Source: Acinetobacter lwoffii
GTDB lineage: Bacteria; Pseudomonadota; Gammaproteobacteria; Pseudomonadales; Moraxellaceae
Direction: 5' to 3'
Length of the DNA stretch: 8,026 nt
Assembly: GCF_002321025.1 (NCBI RefSeq)
Contig: NZ_DCLL01000016.1
Coordinates: 22,202 to 30,227, forward strand
The number at the start of each line of letters is the position of its first letter. The stretch's first letter is position 1. Below are positions 1-5,764 of this stretch, one piece after another. The translations under genes and the position numbers were made by a program. The notes under the pieces are model-generated. The model had not been told where the DNA came from, did no database searches, and worked only from the letters and a program-made list of their open reading frames with translations.

Positions 1-68
1 GATTTAAGTTGCAGGTCTGTCCCTTCGCGACGAGAGAGTTTGCATTTTGGACCAATATAACGAGCCAT
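1..68 (-). CDS. rpsD: 30S ribosomal protein S4 (uS4), N-terminal fragment cut by window edge
   Basis: Only the first 22 codons are present; the gene runs off the low-coordinate edge. The visible start reads MARYIGPKCKLSRREGTDLQ, the highly conserved opening of bacterial S4. S4 is a primary 16S rRNA binder that nucleates 30S assembly, and in E. coli it also represses translation of the alpha operon. The ATG is preceded by an excellent SD (AGGAG, 8 nt spacing) that is joined to the rpsK stop codon. Cys9 is present, but residue 12 is Ser. Zinc-binding S4 proteins carry Cys at both positions, so this copy is probably the zinc-free form, though the later ligands lie outside the window. The identity is secure. 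Whether rpoA and rplQ follow, as in E. coli, cannot be seen. Confidence 0.95.
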   Translation of the reverse strand, partial: MARYIGPKCKLSRREGTDLQLK

Positions 69-80
69 GAATGTTTCTCC

Positions 81-467
81 TTACACGCGACGTTTTTTAG
101 GTGGACGGCAACCGTTGTGCGGGATTGGCGTCACATCGGTAATGCTGTTAATTTTATAACCCACTGCACCTAAAGCACGAACCGCAGATTCACGACCAGG
201 ACCAGGACCTTTTACAAGGACGTCCAAGTTTTTCAAACCGTAGTCTAAAGCAGCTTTACCAGCAACTTCAGCAGCTACCTGAGCAGCGAACGGAGTTGAT
301 TTACGTGATCCACGGAAGCCTTGTCCACCTGAAGTGGCCCAAGCCAGTGCATTACCTTGACGATCGGTAATAGTCACAATGGTGTTATTAAAAGAAGCGT
401 GAATGTGTGCGACACCTTCAGAGACGGTACGAGTGACCTTCTTGCGTGCGCGAGTATCTTTAGCCAT
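81..467 (-). CDS. rpsK: 30S ribosomal protein S11 (uS11)
   Basis: S11 sits on the platform of the 30S subunit, where it helps shape the mRNA exit/E-site region together with S7 and S18. The 128-residue product is one shorter than the E. coli protein. It carries the family landmarks: HIHASFNNTIVTITD at 21-35, GFRGSRKSTPFAAQVAAE at 50-67, the GPGPGRES loop at 87-94, and the invariant basic end DVTPIPHNGCRPPKKRRV at 111-128. It is the second gene of the alpha operon, 19 bp after rpsM and 12 bp before rpsD. The SD GGAAG lies about 7 nt before the ATG. Its own TAA stop forms part of the rpsD SD (TAAGGAG), so rpsD translation is probably coupled to it. The product is intact and unremarkable. Confidence 0.99.
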   Translation of the reverse strand: MAKDTRARKKVTRTVSEGVAHIHASFNNTIVTITDRQGNALAWATSGGQGFRGSRKSTPFAAQVAAEVAGKAALDYGLKNLDVLVKGPGPGRESAVRALGAVGYKINSITDVTPIPHNGCRPPKKRRV

Positions 468-486
468 CTTTTAGCTTCCAGAAATC

Positions 487-843
487 TTATTTCTTAATAG
501 GTTTGCGCGGACCTTTACGGGTACGAGCGTTAGTTTTGGTGCGTTGACCGCGGACAGGCAAGCTGCGACGATGACGAAGACCGCGGTAGCAGCCTAGATC
601 CATTAAACGTTTAATGTTCATGGAAATTTCGCGACGTAAATCACCTTCGGTCGGAACCTTAGCAACTTCTGCACGAATCGCATCAAGCTGAGCGTCATCT
701 AATTCACGGATCTTAGTAGTTGGAGCAATACCAGCAGCAGCTAAGATAGCTTTTGAAGTATGGCGACCAATACCAAAGATATACGTTAGAGAGATAACAG
801 CGTGCTTGTTATCCGGAATGTTTACACCGGCAATACGAGCCAT
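487..843 (-). CDS. rpsM: 30S ribosomal protein S13 (uS13)
   Basis: S13 is a head protein of the small subunit. It contacts P-site tRNA through its C-terminal tail and forms inter-subunit bridges with L5. At 118 residues it matches the E. coli length exactly. The N-terminus MARIAGVNIP and the GIG turn (24-26) are typical, as are GCYRGLRHRRSLPVRGQRT (84-102) and the basic tail ending GPRKPIKK, which reaches tRNA. It is the first gene of the alpha transcription unit, 105 bp downstream of rpmJ. That gap holds a candidate promoter and overlapping hairpins. The SD GGAGA lies 7 nt before the ATG, right after a U-run that could end a terminator-type hairpin. In E. coli, S4 represses the operon at this start; the sequence here does not show whether that holds. 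Confidence 0.99.
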   Translation of the reverse strand: MARIAGVNIPDNKHAVISLTYIFGIGRHTSKAILAAAGIAPTTKIRELDDAQLDAIRAEVAKVPTEGDLRREISMNIKRLMDLGCYRGLRHRRSLPVRGQRTKTNARTRKGPRKPIKK

Positions 844-851
844 TCAATTTT

Positions 852-855
852 CTCC
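852..855 (-). promoter_or_regulatory. rpsM ribosome binding site next to U-run
   Basis: GGAG lies 8 nt upstream of the rpsM ATG (7 nt if the following A is counted as SD). It directly follows five T residues (856-860) that form the tail of a candidate terminator hairpin. Any structure formed by that hairpin would therefore press against the ribosome binding site, so control could act on termination, on translation or on both. The SD itself is clear; the regulatory reading is inference. Confidence 0.6.
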
Positions 856-881
856 AAAAAGGCAGTAGATAATCAACCGCC
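856..881 (-). terminator. Candidate attenuator hairpin with U5 tail before rpsM
   Basis: On the minus strand GGCGGT (881-876) pairs with ACTGCC (866-861): six pairs including one G-U wobble, closing a 9-nt loop and followed at once by TTTTT (860-856). This has the form of an intrinsic terminator, but it is modest in strength and lies inside the rpsM leader, so attenuation is more plausible than full termination. Its 5' arm is also the 3' arm of the stronger upstream hairpin, so only one of the two can form. Function is inferred from shape alone. Confidence 0.4.
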
Positions 882-903
882 CCACAAAAATCTTGAGGGG
901 CGG
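877..903 (-). promoter_or_regulatory. GC-rich stem-loop in the rpmJ–rpsM gap
   Basis: A perfect 7-bp stem of CCGCCCC (903-897) and GGGGCGG (883-877) continues, after one A/T-derived mismatch (896/884), with three more pairs (895-893 with 887-885) and closes on a 5-nt loop. The sequence that follows, TTGATTAT, is only partly U-rich, so it is a weak candidate as a classic spc terminator. It may instead be an attenuator, an mRNA-stabilising or processing hairpin, or an anti-terminator against the next hairpin. The inverted repeat is certain; its role is not. Confidence 0.6.
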
Positions 904-933
904 ATAATAACCTAATTCGCCTACAGAAATCAA
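904..933 (-). promoter_or_regulatory. Putative sigma70 promoter for the alpha operon (rpsM-rpsK-rpsD)
   Basis: The minus strand shows TTGATT (933-928; 4 of 6 to TTGACA), an 18-nt spacer, and TATTAT (909-904; 5 of 6 to TATAAT). It lies 61 bp upstream of rpsM, in the one gap that matches the spc/alpha boundary of E. coli. Transcription would start near 895-898, inside the first arm of the GC-rich hairpin. Transcripts from this promoter would then lack most of that arm, whereas read-through transcripts from rpmJ would carry it all. The match is good for an unaided promoter call but is unproven. Confidence 0.5.
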
Positions 934-948
934 CAGGTCTTAATCAGA

Positions 949-1065
949 TTAACCTTGACGCTGCTTATGACGAGGTTCTGCGCTACAAATTACGCGGATA
1001 ACCCCATTACGACGGATAACTTTACAGCTACCACAAATTTTCTTAACAGAAGCTTGTACTTTCAT
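949..1065 (-). CDS. rpmJ: 50S ribosomal protein L36 (bL36), zinc-binding type
   Basis: This 38-residue protein is the smallest ribosomal protein. It packs among 23S rRNA helices near the factor-binding side of the 50S subunit. Translation gives [20 protein letters not shown] followed by [18 protein letters not shown], colinear with E. coli L36 over its full length. The zinc ligands Cys11, Cys14, Cys27 and His33 are all present, so this is the zinc-containing form; many bacteria also carry a zinc-free paralogue elsewhere. It is the last gene of the spc unit, 19 bp after secY, with GAGG 7 nt before the ATG. The 105-bp gap that follows carries the alpha promoter and hairpins. The match is unambiguous despite its size. 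Confidence 0.98.
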
Positions 1066-1084
1066 GATGAAACCTCAAGTGCGC

Positions 1085-2443
1085 TTATCCCTTAGGATGA
1101 GCAGTCGTTTTTCTCATTAACGTTTGATTATCGTATTGGTGCGAAGTGAGGTGTGATTGCAGCTGAGCCATAAAGTCCATCACTACTACCACAACAATCA
1201 GCAAAGAGGTACCACCCAAATAGAATGGAATACCAAATGAACTTTGCAATACCATCGGCATCAAACAAATGACTGCGATATAAATCGCGCCAATAAACGT
1301 CAAACGATTGAGAATATGATCTAAGTAACGAGCAGTTTGCTCACCTGGACGTATACCAGGCACGTAAGCTCCGCTGCGTTTCAAGTTCTCTGACACTTCT
1401 TTAGGACTAAATACCAGTGCTGTATAGAAGTAACAGAAAAAGATAATTAACGCACCAAAGAGCACCAAATACAACGGCTGACCAGGCGACAACACCAATG
1501 CTACATCTTGCAGGCTACGCTTAATAAATCCAGCATTTGGATCTGCACTACCCACCCACTGACCTAAGCTCGCAGGGAACAAAAGCAATGAGCTGGCAAA
1601 AATTGCCGGAATCACACCCGCCATATTAATTTTTAATGGCAAATGTGTCTGCTGTGCAGTAAATACACGACGACCTTGTTGTTTTTGAGCATAGTTTACC
1701 GGAATACGACGTTGCGCTTTCTCGATAAACACGATCGCTGCCAAAACACCCAGAGATAACAAACCAAAAATTACCAAGCCAATCAGGCTGGTCTGGCCAT
1801 TATCTACAGATGAGAAAGATTGCATAATCAGATTAGGCAATCCGGCAACAATACCCGCGAAGATGATCATGGAAATACCATTCCCCACCCCACGCTCGGT
1901 AATCTGTTCACCCAACCACATCAAGAACATGGTCCCCGCAACCAATGAGGTTACTGCAGGAACATAAAAAGCCAAACCAGTATTCAGGGTAATCCCCTGA
2001 CTGATCAGGCCTGCACACATACCTACCGCCTGTACCAGCGCTAAGAATAATGTGCCTTGTCGTGTGTATTGATTAATTTTACGTTTGCCTTGCTCGCCTT
2101 CTTTCTTTAAAGCTTCCAGCGAAGGAACCACAGTTGACATCAACTGCACGATAATCGATGCAGAGATGTATGGCATGATCCCGAGAGCAAGAATAGACAT
2201 TCGTTCTAATGCCCCACCAGAGAACATGTTAAACAAACCAAGGATGGTACCTTGGTTTGCATTAAACAAGTTTTCTAACGCAGCATTATTGATGCCTGGT
2301 ACTGGAATATGCGCTCCTAGTCGAAACACCAACAACGCACCAATGAGAAACATCATTCGACGAATAATTTCACGGTATTTCACATGAAATGGTTGGCCTT
2401 TCATCATGTTGACATGACCTGAAGAACTAGGAGTCATAGACAC
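1085..2443 (-). CDS. secY: Protein translocase subunit SecY
   Basis: SecY is the channel of the SecYEG translocon in the inner membrane. It passes unfolded proteins from SecA, or nascent chains from ribosomes, across or into the membrane. The 452-residue product is slightly longer than E. coli SecY (443). Ten hydrophobic segments can be seen, at about 28-46, 82-102, 131-150, 158-178, 187-207, 219-240, 274-294, 323-346, 381-399 and 404-424. The plug follows TM1 (about 64-76). The cytosolic loop VPGIRPGEQTARYLDHILNR (361-380) contains the conserved arginine (365) needed for SecA function. The most upstream start is GTG (2441-2443), 9 nt after GGAG; an in-frame ATG at 2435-2437 sits 15 nt away, so GTG is favoured. 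The SD overlaps the rplO stop. SecY is the only non-ribosomal product in the window, and this placement is conserved in bacteria. Confidence 0.98.
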   Translation of the reverse strand: MSMTPSSSGHVNMMKGQPFHVKYREIIRRMMFLIGALLVFRLGAHIPVPGINNAALENLFNANQGTILGLFNMFSGGALERMSILALGIMPYISASIIVQLMSTVVPSLEALKKEGEQGKRKINQYTRQGTLFLALVQAVGMCAGLISQGITLNTGLAFYVPAVTSLVAGTMFLMWLGEQITERGVGNGISMIIFAGIVAGLPNLIMQSFSSVDNGQTSLIGLVIFGLLSLGVLAAIVFIEKAQRRIPVNYAQKQQGRRVFTAQQTHLPLKINMAGVIPAIFASSLLLFPASLGQWVGSADPNAGFIKRSLQDVALVLSPGQPLYLVLFGALIIFFCYFYTALVFSPKEVSENLKRSGAYVPGIRPGEQTARYLDHILNRLTFIGAIYIAVICLMPMVLQSSFGIPFYLGGTSLLIVVVVVMDFMAQLQSHLTSHQYDNQTLMRKTTAHPKG

Positions 2444-2449
2444 TGGGGA

Positions 2450-2890
2450 TTACTCCTCGACTTTGCCGCCAGCAGCTTCAACAGCAGCTTTAGCGCCTTT
2501 AGTCAATGCAACACCTTGAACAGTGAATGCACGAGTAATTTCACCAGAAAGTACGATACGAGCACGGATCATGTCTTTACGTACAACGTTCGCAGCTTTT
2601 AAAGTTTCAAGAGACACGATGTCGCCTTCAACTTTAGCAAGCTCAGATAAACGTACTTCAGCAGTTTTCAAAGCCAATTGGCTAGTGAAGCCGAATTTAG
2701 GCAAACGACGATAAAGTGCTGTTTGACCGCCTTCGAAACCTGGACGAGTACCACCGCTCTTACGTGAGTTTTGACCTTTGACACCACGGCCACCGGTCTT
2801 ACCAACGCCAGAACCGATACCACGGCCTAAACGAAGGTTGTCACGTTTAGCACCTTCTGCAGGTGCAATTGTATTTAAACGCAGAGTCAT
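2450..2890 (-). CDS. rplO: 50S ribosomal protein L15 (uL15)
   Basis: L15 is a late-assembling 50S protein with a long, glycine- and arginine-rich N-terminal extension that threads through 23S rRNA and a globular C-terminal domain. The 146-residue product fits the family (144 in E. coli). The extension is obvious at about 20-55, including GRGIGSGVGKTGGRGVKGQN (22-41, part of the invariant region) and GGTRPGFEGGQ (46-56). The C-terminal domain (about 75-146) ends with the usual alanine/glycine-rich AAVEAAGGKVEE. It starts 3 bp after rpmD, with GAGGA placed inside the rpmD end, and its stop overlaps the secY SD. The rplO-secY pairing is typical of spc operons. Nothing is missing. Confidence 0.99.
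   Translation of the reverse strand: MTLRLNTIAPAEGAKRDNLRLGRGIGSGVGKTGGRGVKGQNSRKSGGTRPGFEGGQTALYRRLPKFGFTSQLALKTAEVRLSELAKVEGDIVSLETLKAANVVRKDMIRARIVLSGEITRAFTVQGVALTKGAKAAVEAAGGKVEE
2452..2457 (-). promoter_or_regulatory. secY ribosome binding site overlapping rplO stop
   Basis: AGGAGT ends in the first base of the rplO TAA (2452-2450). The distance from GGAG to the GTG at 2443 is 9 nt, against 15 nt to the ATG at 2437, which supports a GTG start. The overlap implies that the ribosome finishing rplO covers the secY SD, a layout that favours translational coupling. Confidence 0.65.
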
Positions 2891-2893
2891 GGC

Positions 2894-3070
2894 TTATTCC
2901 TCTACACTAACCATATAGTAGACTTGGTTGATCATACCACGGTTAGAAGGTGTGTCTAACACTTCTACAGTATGACCAATACGACGCAGACCTAAACCTT
3001 GCAGGCTAAGCTTGTGATTTTTCAAGCGGTGCGATGCAGATTTAGTCTGGGTAACTTTAATCGTTTTCAT
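2894..3070 (-). CDS. rpmD: 50S ribosomal protein L30 (uL30)
   Basis: L30 is a small protein at the solvent-side edge of the 50S subunit. The 58-codon frame translates to MKTIKVTQTKSASHRLKNHK followed by LSLQGLGLRRIGHTVEVLDT and PSNRGMINQVYYMVSVEE. It has the single ferredoxin-like fold unit of bacterial L30, including the conserved LGLRR (26-30) and the NRGMI segment (43-47). The length matches E. coli (59) within one residue. It lies between rpsE (6 bp gap) and rplO (3 bp gap), as expected in the spc operon. The SD is AGGG, lying in the end of rpsE. Some bacteria lack L30; this one has an apparently complete copy. Confidence 0.98.
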   Translation of the reverse strand: MKTIKVTQTKSASHRLKNHKLSLQGLGLRRIGHTVEVLDTPSNRGMINQVYYMVSVEE

Positions 3071-3076
3071 GATTGA

Positions 3077-3574
3077 TTACCCTTGAATTTGTTCTACTGA
3101 AAGACCACGTTTCGCAGCAACCTTTTCAGGAGTAGTCATATCACGCAAACCATTGAAAGTTGCGTTTACTACGTTAGCAGCGTTAGTAGAACCACGGCAT
3201 TTAGTCAACACGTTACGTACGCCTACAGCTTCTAGAACTGCACGCATAGCGCCACCAGCAATTACACCTGTACCTTCAGAGGCAGGCTGCATGAATACGC
3301 GGCTAGCGCCGTGACGTGCATGAATTGGGTGCTGTAACGTACCATCAACAAGGTCAACAGTAATCATATTGCGACGAGCAGCTTCAAGTGCTTTAGAGAT
3401 AGCAGCTGGAACTTCACGTGCTTTACCACGACCAAAACCTACGCGACCATTACCATCACCCACAACAGTTAATGCTGTGAAAGAGAAGATACGACCACCC
3501 TTAACAACTTTGGCTACACGATCAACGGCAACCAGCTTTTCAACAAGACCTTCGTTTTGTTCAACTTTAGCCAT
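3077..3574 (-). CDS. rpsE: 30S ribosomal protein S5 (uS5)
   Basis: S5 lies near the decoding centre and mRNA entry tunnel, together with S3 and S4, and affects translational accuracy. The 165-residue product has the N-terminal double-stranded-RNA-binding-type domain (about 11-75), with VKGGRIFSFTALTVVGDGNG (24-43), and a C-terminal ribosomal S5 fold (about 85-160) with SRVFMQPASEGTGVIAGGAM (91-110). The loop around 20-30 is where spectinomycin-resistance changes occur in E. coli; its KGGR core looks wild type. The length is close to that of E. coli (167). It starts 2 bp after rplR, with GGAG inside the rplR end, so it is almost certainly co-translated with it. Confidence 0.99.
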   Translation of the reverse strand: MAKVEQNEGLVEKLVAVDRVAKVVKGGRIFSFTALTVVGDGNGRVGFGRGKAREVPAAISKALEAARRNMITVDLVDGTLQHPIHARHGASRVFMQPASEGTGVIAGGAMRAVLEAVGVRNVLTKCRGSTNAANVVNATFNGLRDMTTPEKVAAKRGLSVEQIQG

Positions 3575-3576
3575 GA

Positions 3577-3927
3577 TTAGAACTCCAAGCCGTTTTCACG
3601 AGCAGCATCAGCCAAGGCTTTGATACGACCATGATATTTAAAACCAGAACGGTCAAATGCAACTTTAGTAACACCAGCTGCTTTAGCGCGTTCTGCGATT
3701 AAAGCACCTACTTTTTGAGCTGCTTCAACGTTACCAGTTGTACCCGCACGTAGAGTAGCGTCTAAAGTAGAAGCTTGCGCTAATACTTTGCCACCATCTG
3801 CAGAGATAACTTGAGCATAGATGTGACGCGGAGTGCGGTTTACACACAAACGAGTCGCACCCAATGCACGGATGTGCAAGCGTGTGCTTTTCGCACGACG
3901 CAAACGGGATTGTTTCTTTTCGTTCAT
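3577..3927 (-). CDS. rplR: 50S ribosomal protein L18 (uL18)
   Basis: L18 binds 5S rRNA and, with L5, mounts it on the central protuberance of the 50S subunit. The 116-residue product (E. coli 117) opens with a basic RNA-binding stretch, RLRRAKSTRLHIR (8-20). It then shows GATRLCVNRTPRHIYAQVIS (23-42) and the family core FDRSGFKYHGRIKALADAAR (91-110). It follows rplF by 14 bp and precedes rpsE by 2 bp. The start is supported by GAGG 5 nt upstream. Lys-Lys-Gln near residue 5 makes the N-terminal end slightly different from that of E. coli, which is normal variation. Two neighbours in this window, L5 and L18, together form the 5S rRNA-binding pair. Confidence 0.99.
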   Translation of the reverse strand: MNEKKQSRLRRAKSTRLHIRALGATRLCVNRTPRHIYAQVISADGGKVLAQASTLDATLRAGTTGNVEAAQKVGALIAERAKAAGVTKVAFDRSGFKYHGRIKALADAARENGLEF

Positions 3928-3941
3928 AAGAACCTCGCGCC

Positions 3942-4475
3942 TTATTTCTTCTTAGCTTCTTTACGAAGTACAACTTCGTCAGAATAACGAACACCTTTGC
4001 CTTTATATGGCTCTGGTGGACGGTAACCACGGATATCTGCAGCAACCTGTCCTAAAGCTGCTTTATCAGCAGATTTAAGAATGATTTCAGTTGCAGTTGG
4101 AGTTTCAGCAGTTACACCTGCAGGAAGTGCATAATCGATCGGATGAGAGAAACCAAGGTTAAGATGAACAACGTCACCTTTAACCGCAGCTTTATAACCA
4201 ACACCGATAAGCTGTAACTTACGTTCGAAACCTTCGCTAACACCTTTTACAAGGTTGTTAAGCACAGCGCGAGCAGTACCAGCTTGCATCCAAGCGTCTT
4301 TCGACTCTTGTACTGGAGCAATAGCTAGAATACCGTCTTCCTGTTTAAGCTCGACCAGCGCATGCAGGTTGAAAGACAATGTACCTTTAGTGCCTTTCAC
4401 TTCGACCTGCCGGCCGTTCTGAGTAACTGTTACACCGTTAGGTACAGTTACTGGGGCTTTAGCCACACGAGACAT
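3942..4475 (-). CDS. rplF: 50S ribosomal protein L6 (uL6)
   Basis: L6 sits near the sarcin-ricin loop and the GTPase-associated region of the 50S subunit, where elongation factors dock. The 177-residue product is the same length as in E. coli and consists of two repeated alpha/beta domains (about 1-80 and 83-170). The N-terminal MSRVAKAPV and the mid-protein AWMQAGTARAVLNNLVKGVS (61-80) are typical. The L6 signature around RPPEPYKGKGVRY (152-164) is intact, as is the lysine-rich end EAKKK. It lies between rpsH (13 bp gap) and rplR (14 bp gap). The SD AGGTGA follows the tandem stop TAATAG of rpsH. Confidence 0.99.
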   Translation of the reverse strand: MSRVAKAPVTVPNGVTVTQNGRQVEVKGTKGTLSFNLHALVELKQEDGILAIAPVQESKDAWMQAGTARAVLNNLVKGVSEGFERKLQLIGVGYKAAVKGDVVHLNLGFSHPIDYALPAGVTAETPTATEIILKSADKAALGQVAADIRGYRPPEPYKGKGVRYSDEVVLRKEAKKK

Positions 4476-4488
4476 GAGGAATCACCTA

Positions 4489-4884
4489 TTAAGAAACAAA
4501 AGCAATAACTTCACCACCAACGCCTGCAGCACGTGCAGCGCGATCAGTCATGATGCCTTTGCTTGTAGAAACAATTGCAATACCTAAACCTTGCTTAACG
4601 CTAGGAAGTGCATCTTTACCGCGATACTGACGTAGACCTGGACGGCTTACGCGCTTCACAGTTTCGATAACTGGTTTGCCTTCGAAATACTTTAAAGTCA
4701 AAGTAAGAGTTGGTTTGCCTTCAGCATCCGCAACTTCTACGTTTGAAATATAACCTTCTTGTTGAAGTAAGTTAGCAATTGCTACTTTCAACTTAGAATT
4801 AGGCATAGAAACAGTTTGTTTCTTTGCCATTTGTGCGTTACGAACACGTGTTAGCATGTCGGCAACGGTATCTTGCATACTCAT
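4489..4884 (-). CDS. rpsH: 30S ribosomal protein S8 (uS8)
   Basis: S8 is a primary 16S rRNA-binding protein (helix 21 and central domain) that organises the 30S platform. In E. coli it also represses the spc operon by binding mRNA at the rplE start. The 131-residue product begins MSMQDTVADMLTRVRNAQ, matching the E. coli start at MSMQD, so the ATG at 4882-4884 is preferred over the in-frame ATG two codons later. The C-terminal RNA-binding signature GLGIAIVSTSKGIMTDRAAR (99-118) is intact. The SD AGGAG is fused to the rpsN stop in the string TAAGGAG (4893-4899). It belongs to the rplE-rpsN-rpsH core. Whether it self-regulates here is inference. Confidence 0.99.
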   Translation of the reverse strand: MSMQDTVADMLTRVRNAQMAKKQTVSMPNSKLKVAIANLLQQEGYISNVEVADAEGKPTLTLTLKYFEGKPVIETVKRVSRPGLRQYRGKDALPSVKQGLGIAIVSTSKGIMTDRAARAAGVGGEVIAFVS

Positions 4885-4896
4885 CTATAGTGCTCC

Positions 4897-5202
4897 TTAC
4901 CAGCTTGCCTTAACAACGCCAGGTACATCACCTTGCATTACTGTTTCACGTAATTTGTTACGGCTTAAACCGAACTTACGGAAGTAACCATGAGGACGAC
5001 CAGTTAAACCACAACGGTTACGTAGACGTACTGGAGATGCATTACGTGGTAATGCTTGTAATTTCATCATCGCTTCGAAACGTTCTTCGTCTGATGCATT
5101 TACGTTTGCAATAACAGCTTTTAATTCAGCACGTTTTACAGCGTATTTAGCAACAGTAGCTTCGCGTTTCAATTCGCGATTAATCATACCTTTCTTAGCC
5201 AT
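4897..5202 (-). CDS. rpsN: 30S ribosomal protein S14 (uS14), long zinc-free form
   Basis: S14 lies in the 30S head, next to S3 and S10, and is added late in assembly. Bacteria have either a short zinc-ribbon form (about 61 residues with four Cys) or a long zinc-free form. This copy has 101 residues and one cysteine (Cys64), so it is the long form, as in E. coli. The C-terminal core contains RNRCGLTGRPHGYFRKFGLS (61-80), and the protein ends GVVKASW. The insert typical of the long form (about 20-55, including VNASDEERFEAMMKLQALPR) is present. It starts 9 bp after rplE with an SD joined to the rplE stop (TAAGAGG), and its own stop forms part of the rpsH SD. Confidence 0.99.
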   Translation of the reverse strand: MAKKGMINRELKREATVAKYAVKRAELKAVIANVNASDEERFEAMMKLQALPRNASPVRLRNRCGLTGRPHGYFRKFGLSRNKLRETVMQGDVPGVVKASW

Positions 5203-5211
5203 ATCGACCTC

Positions 5212-5748
5212 TTATTTGAACGGGAAGCCGAATGCACGCATAAGCGCACGGCCTTCGTCATCGGTGCGAGCAGTCGTAGTAATGGTAATATCCATACCAC
5301 GAATACGATCAATCTTGTCAAAATCGATTTCAGGGAACATGATTTGTTCCTTAAGACCCATTGAGTAGTTACCACGACCGTCGAATGATTTCGCAGAGAA
5401 ACCACGGAAGTCACGGATACGAGGGATCGCAATCGAGATCAAACGGTCCAAGAATTCGTACATACGTTCGCCGCGTAAAGTAACTTTACAACCGATCGGC
5501 CAACCATCACGGATTTTAAAACCAGCGATTGATTTACGAGCTAACGTAAGTACTGGTTTTTGACCAGCGATAGCTTGCATATCTGAAAGAGCACCATCAA
5601 GGAGTTTTTTGTCAGCAGCAGCTGCGCCAACACCCATGTTGATCGTGATTTTAGTGATGCGAGGAATCTCCATCACATTCTTAACGCCCAATACTTCTTG
5701 TAATTGAGCTTTAAGTTCGTCGTTGTAACGTGTTTTAAGTCTGGCCAT
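5212..5748 (-). CDS. rplE: 50S ribosomal protein L5 (uL5)
   Basis: L5 binds 5S rRNA and P-site tRNA on the central protuberance and bridges to S13 in the 30S head. The 178-residue product (E. coli 179) shows MEIPRITKITINMGVG (26-41), RKSIAGFKIRDGWPIGCKVT (71-90), SAKSFDGRGNYSMGLKEQI (118-136) and an intact C-terminal ITTTARTDDEGRALMRAF. The start is unusual among its neighbours: no strong SD is present. The best candidate, AGG at 5763-5761, lies 12 nt from the ATG, and another AGG at 5753-5751 is too close at 2 nt. The ATG sits in the 10-bp palindrome GGCCATGGCC. In E. coli this junction is the S8 repressor target, so weak initiation may be deliberate. Confidence 0.98.
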   Translation of the reverse strand: MARLKTRYNDELKAQLQEVLGVKNVMEIPRITKITINMGVGAAAADKKLLDGALSDMQAIAGQKPVLTLARKSIAGFKIRDGWPIGCKVTLRGERMYEFLDRLISIAIPRIRDFRGFSAKSFDGRGNYSMGLKEQIMFPEIDFDKIDRIRGMDITITTTARTDDEGRALMRAFGFPFK

Positions 5749-5752
5749 GGCC
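5743..5752 (-). repeat. 10-bp palindrome across the rplE start codon
   Basis: GGCCATGGCC is a perfect inverted repeat with the rplE ATG at its centre. With no loop it is unlikely to fold on itself within one RNA, but the GGCC halves could pair with flanking sequence. It sits where S8 would act if the E. coli control scheme holds. It may also be chance, since GCC after ATG encodes the usual second-position alanine. Confidence 0.4.
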
Positions 5753-5764
5753 TATATCAACCTA

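Noticed and set aside
843..948. E. coli-type S4-binding pseudoknot in the rpsM leader
   Set aside because: I could not trace the nested pairings of that pseudoknot here; the competing hairpins describe the sequence better. A covariance-model search of the Rfam alpha-operon family would decide.
2085..2387. Plus-strand open frame of 100 codons opposite secY
   Set aside because: It lies wholly antisense to a conserved secY, shows no family motif and has no partner gene; it is a shadow of the coding strand.
3731..4045. Minus-strand open frame bridging rplF and rplR in another frame
   Set aside because: It overlaps two certain ribosomal genes out of frame and resembles no known protein; not a frameshifted gene, as both hosts are intact.
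4876..4878. Alternative rpsH start at the second Met
   Set aside because: The first Met fits the family start MSMQD and has better SD spacing.
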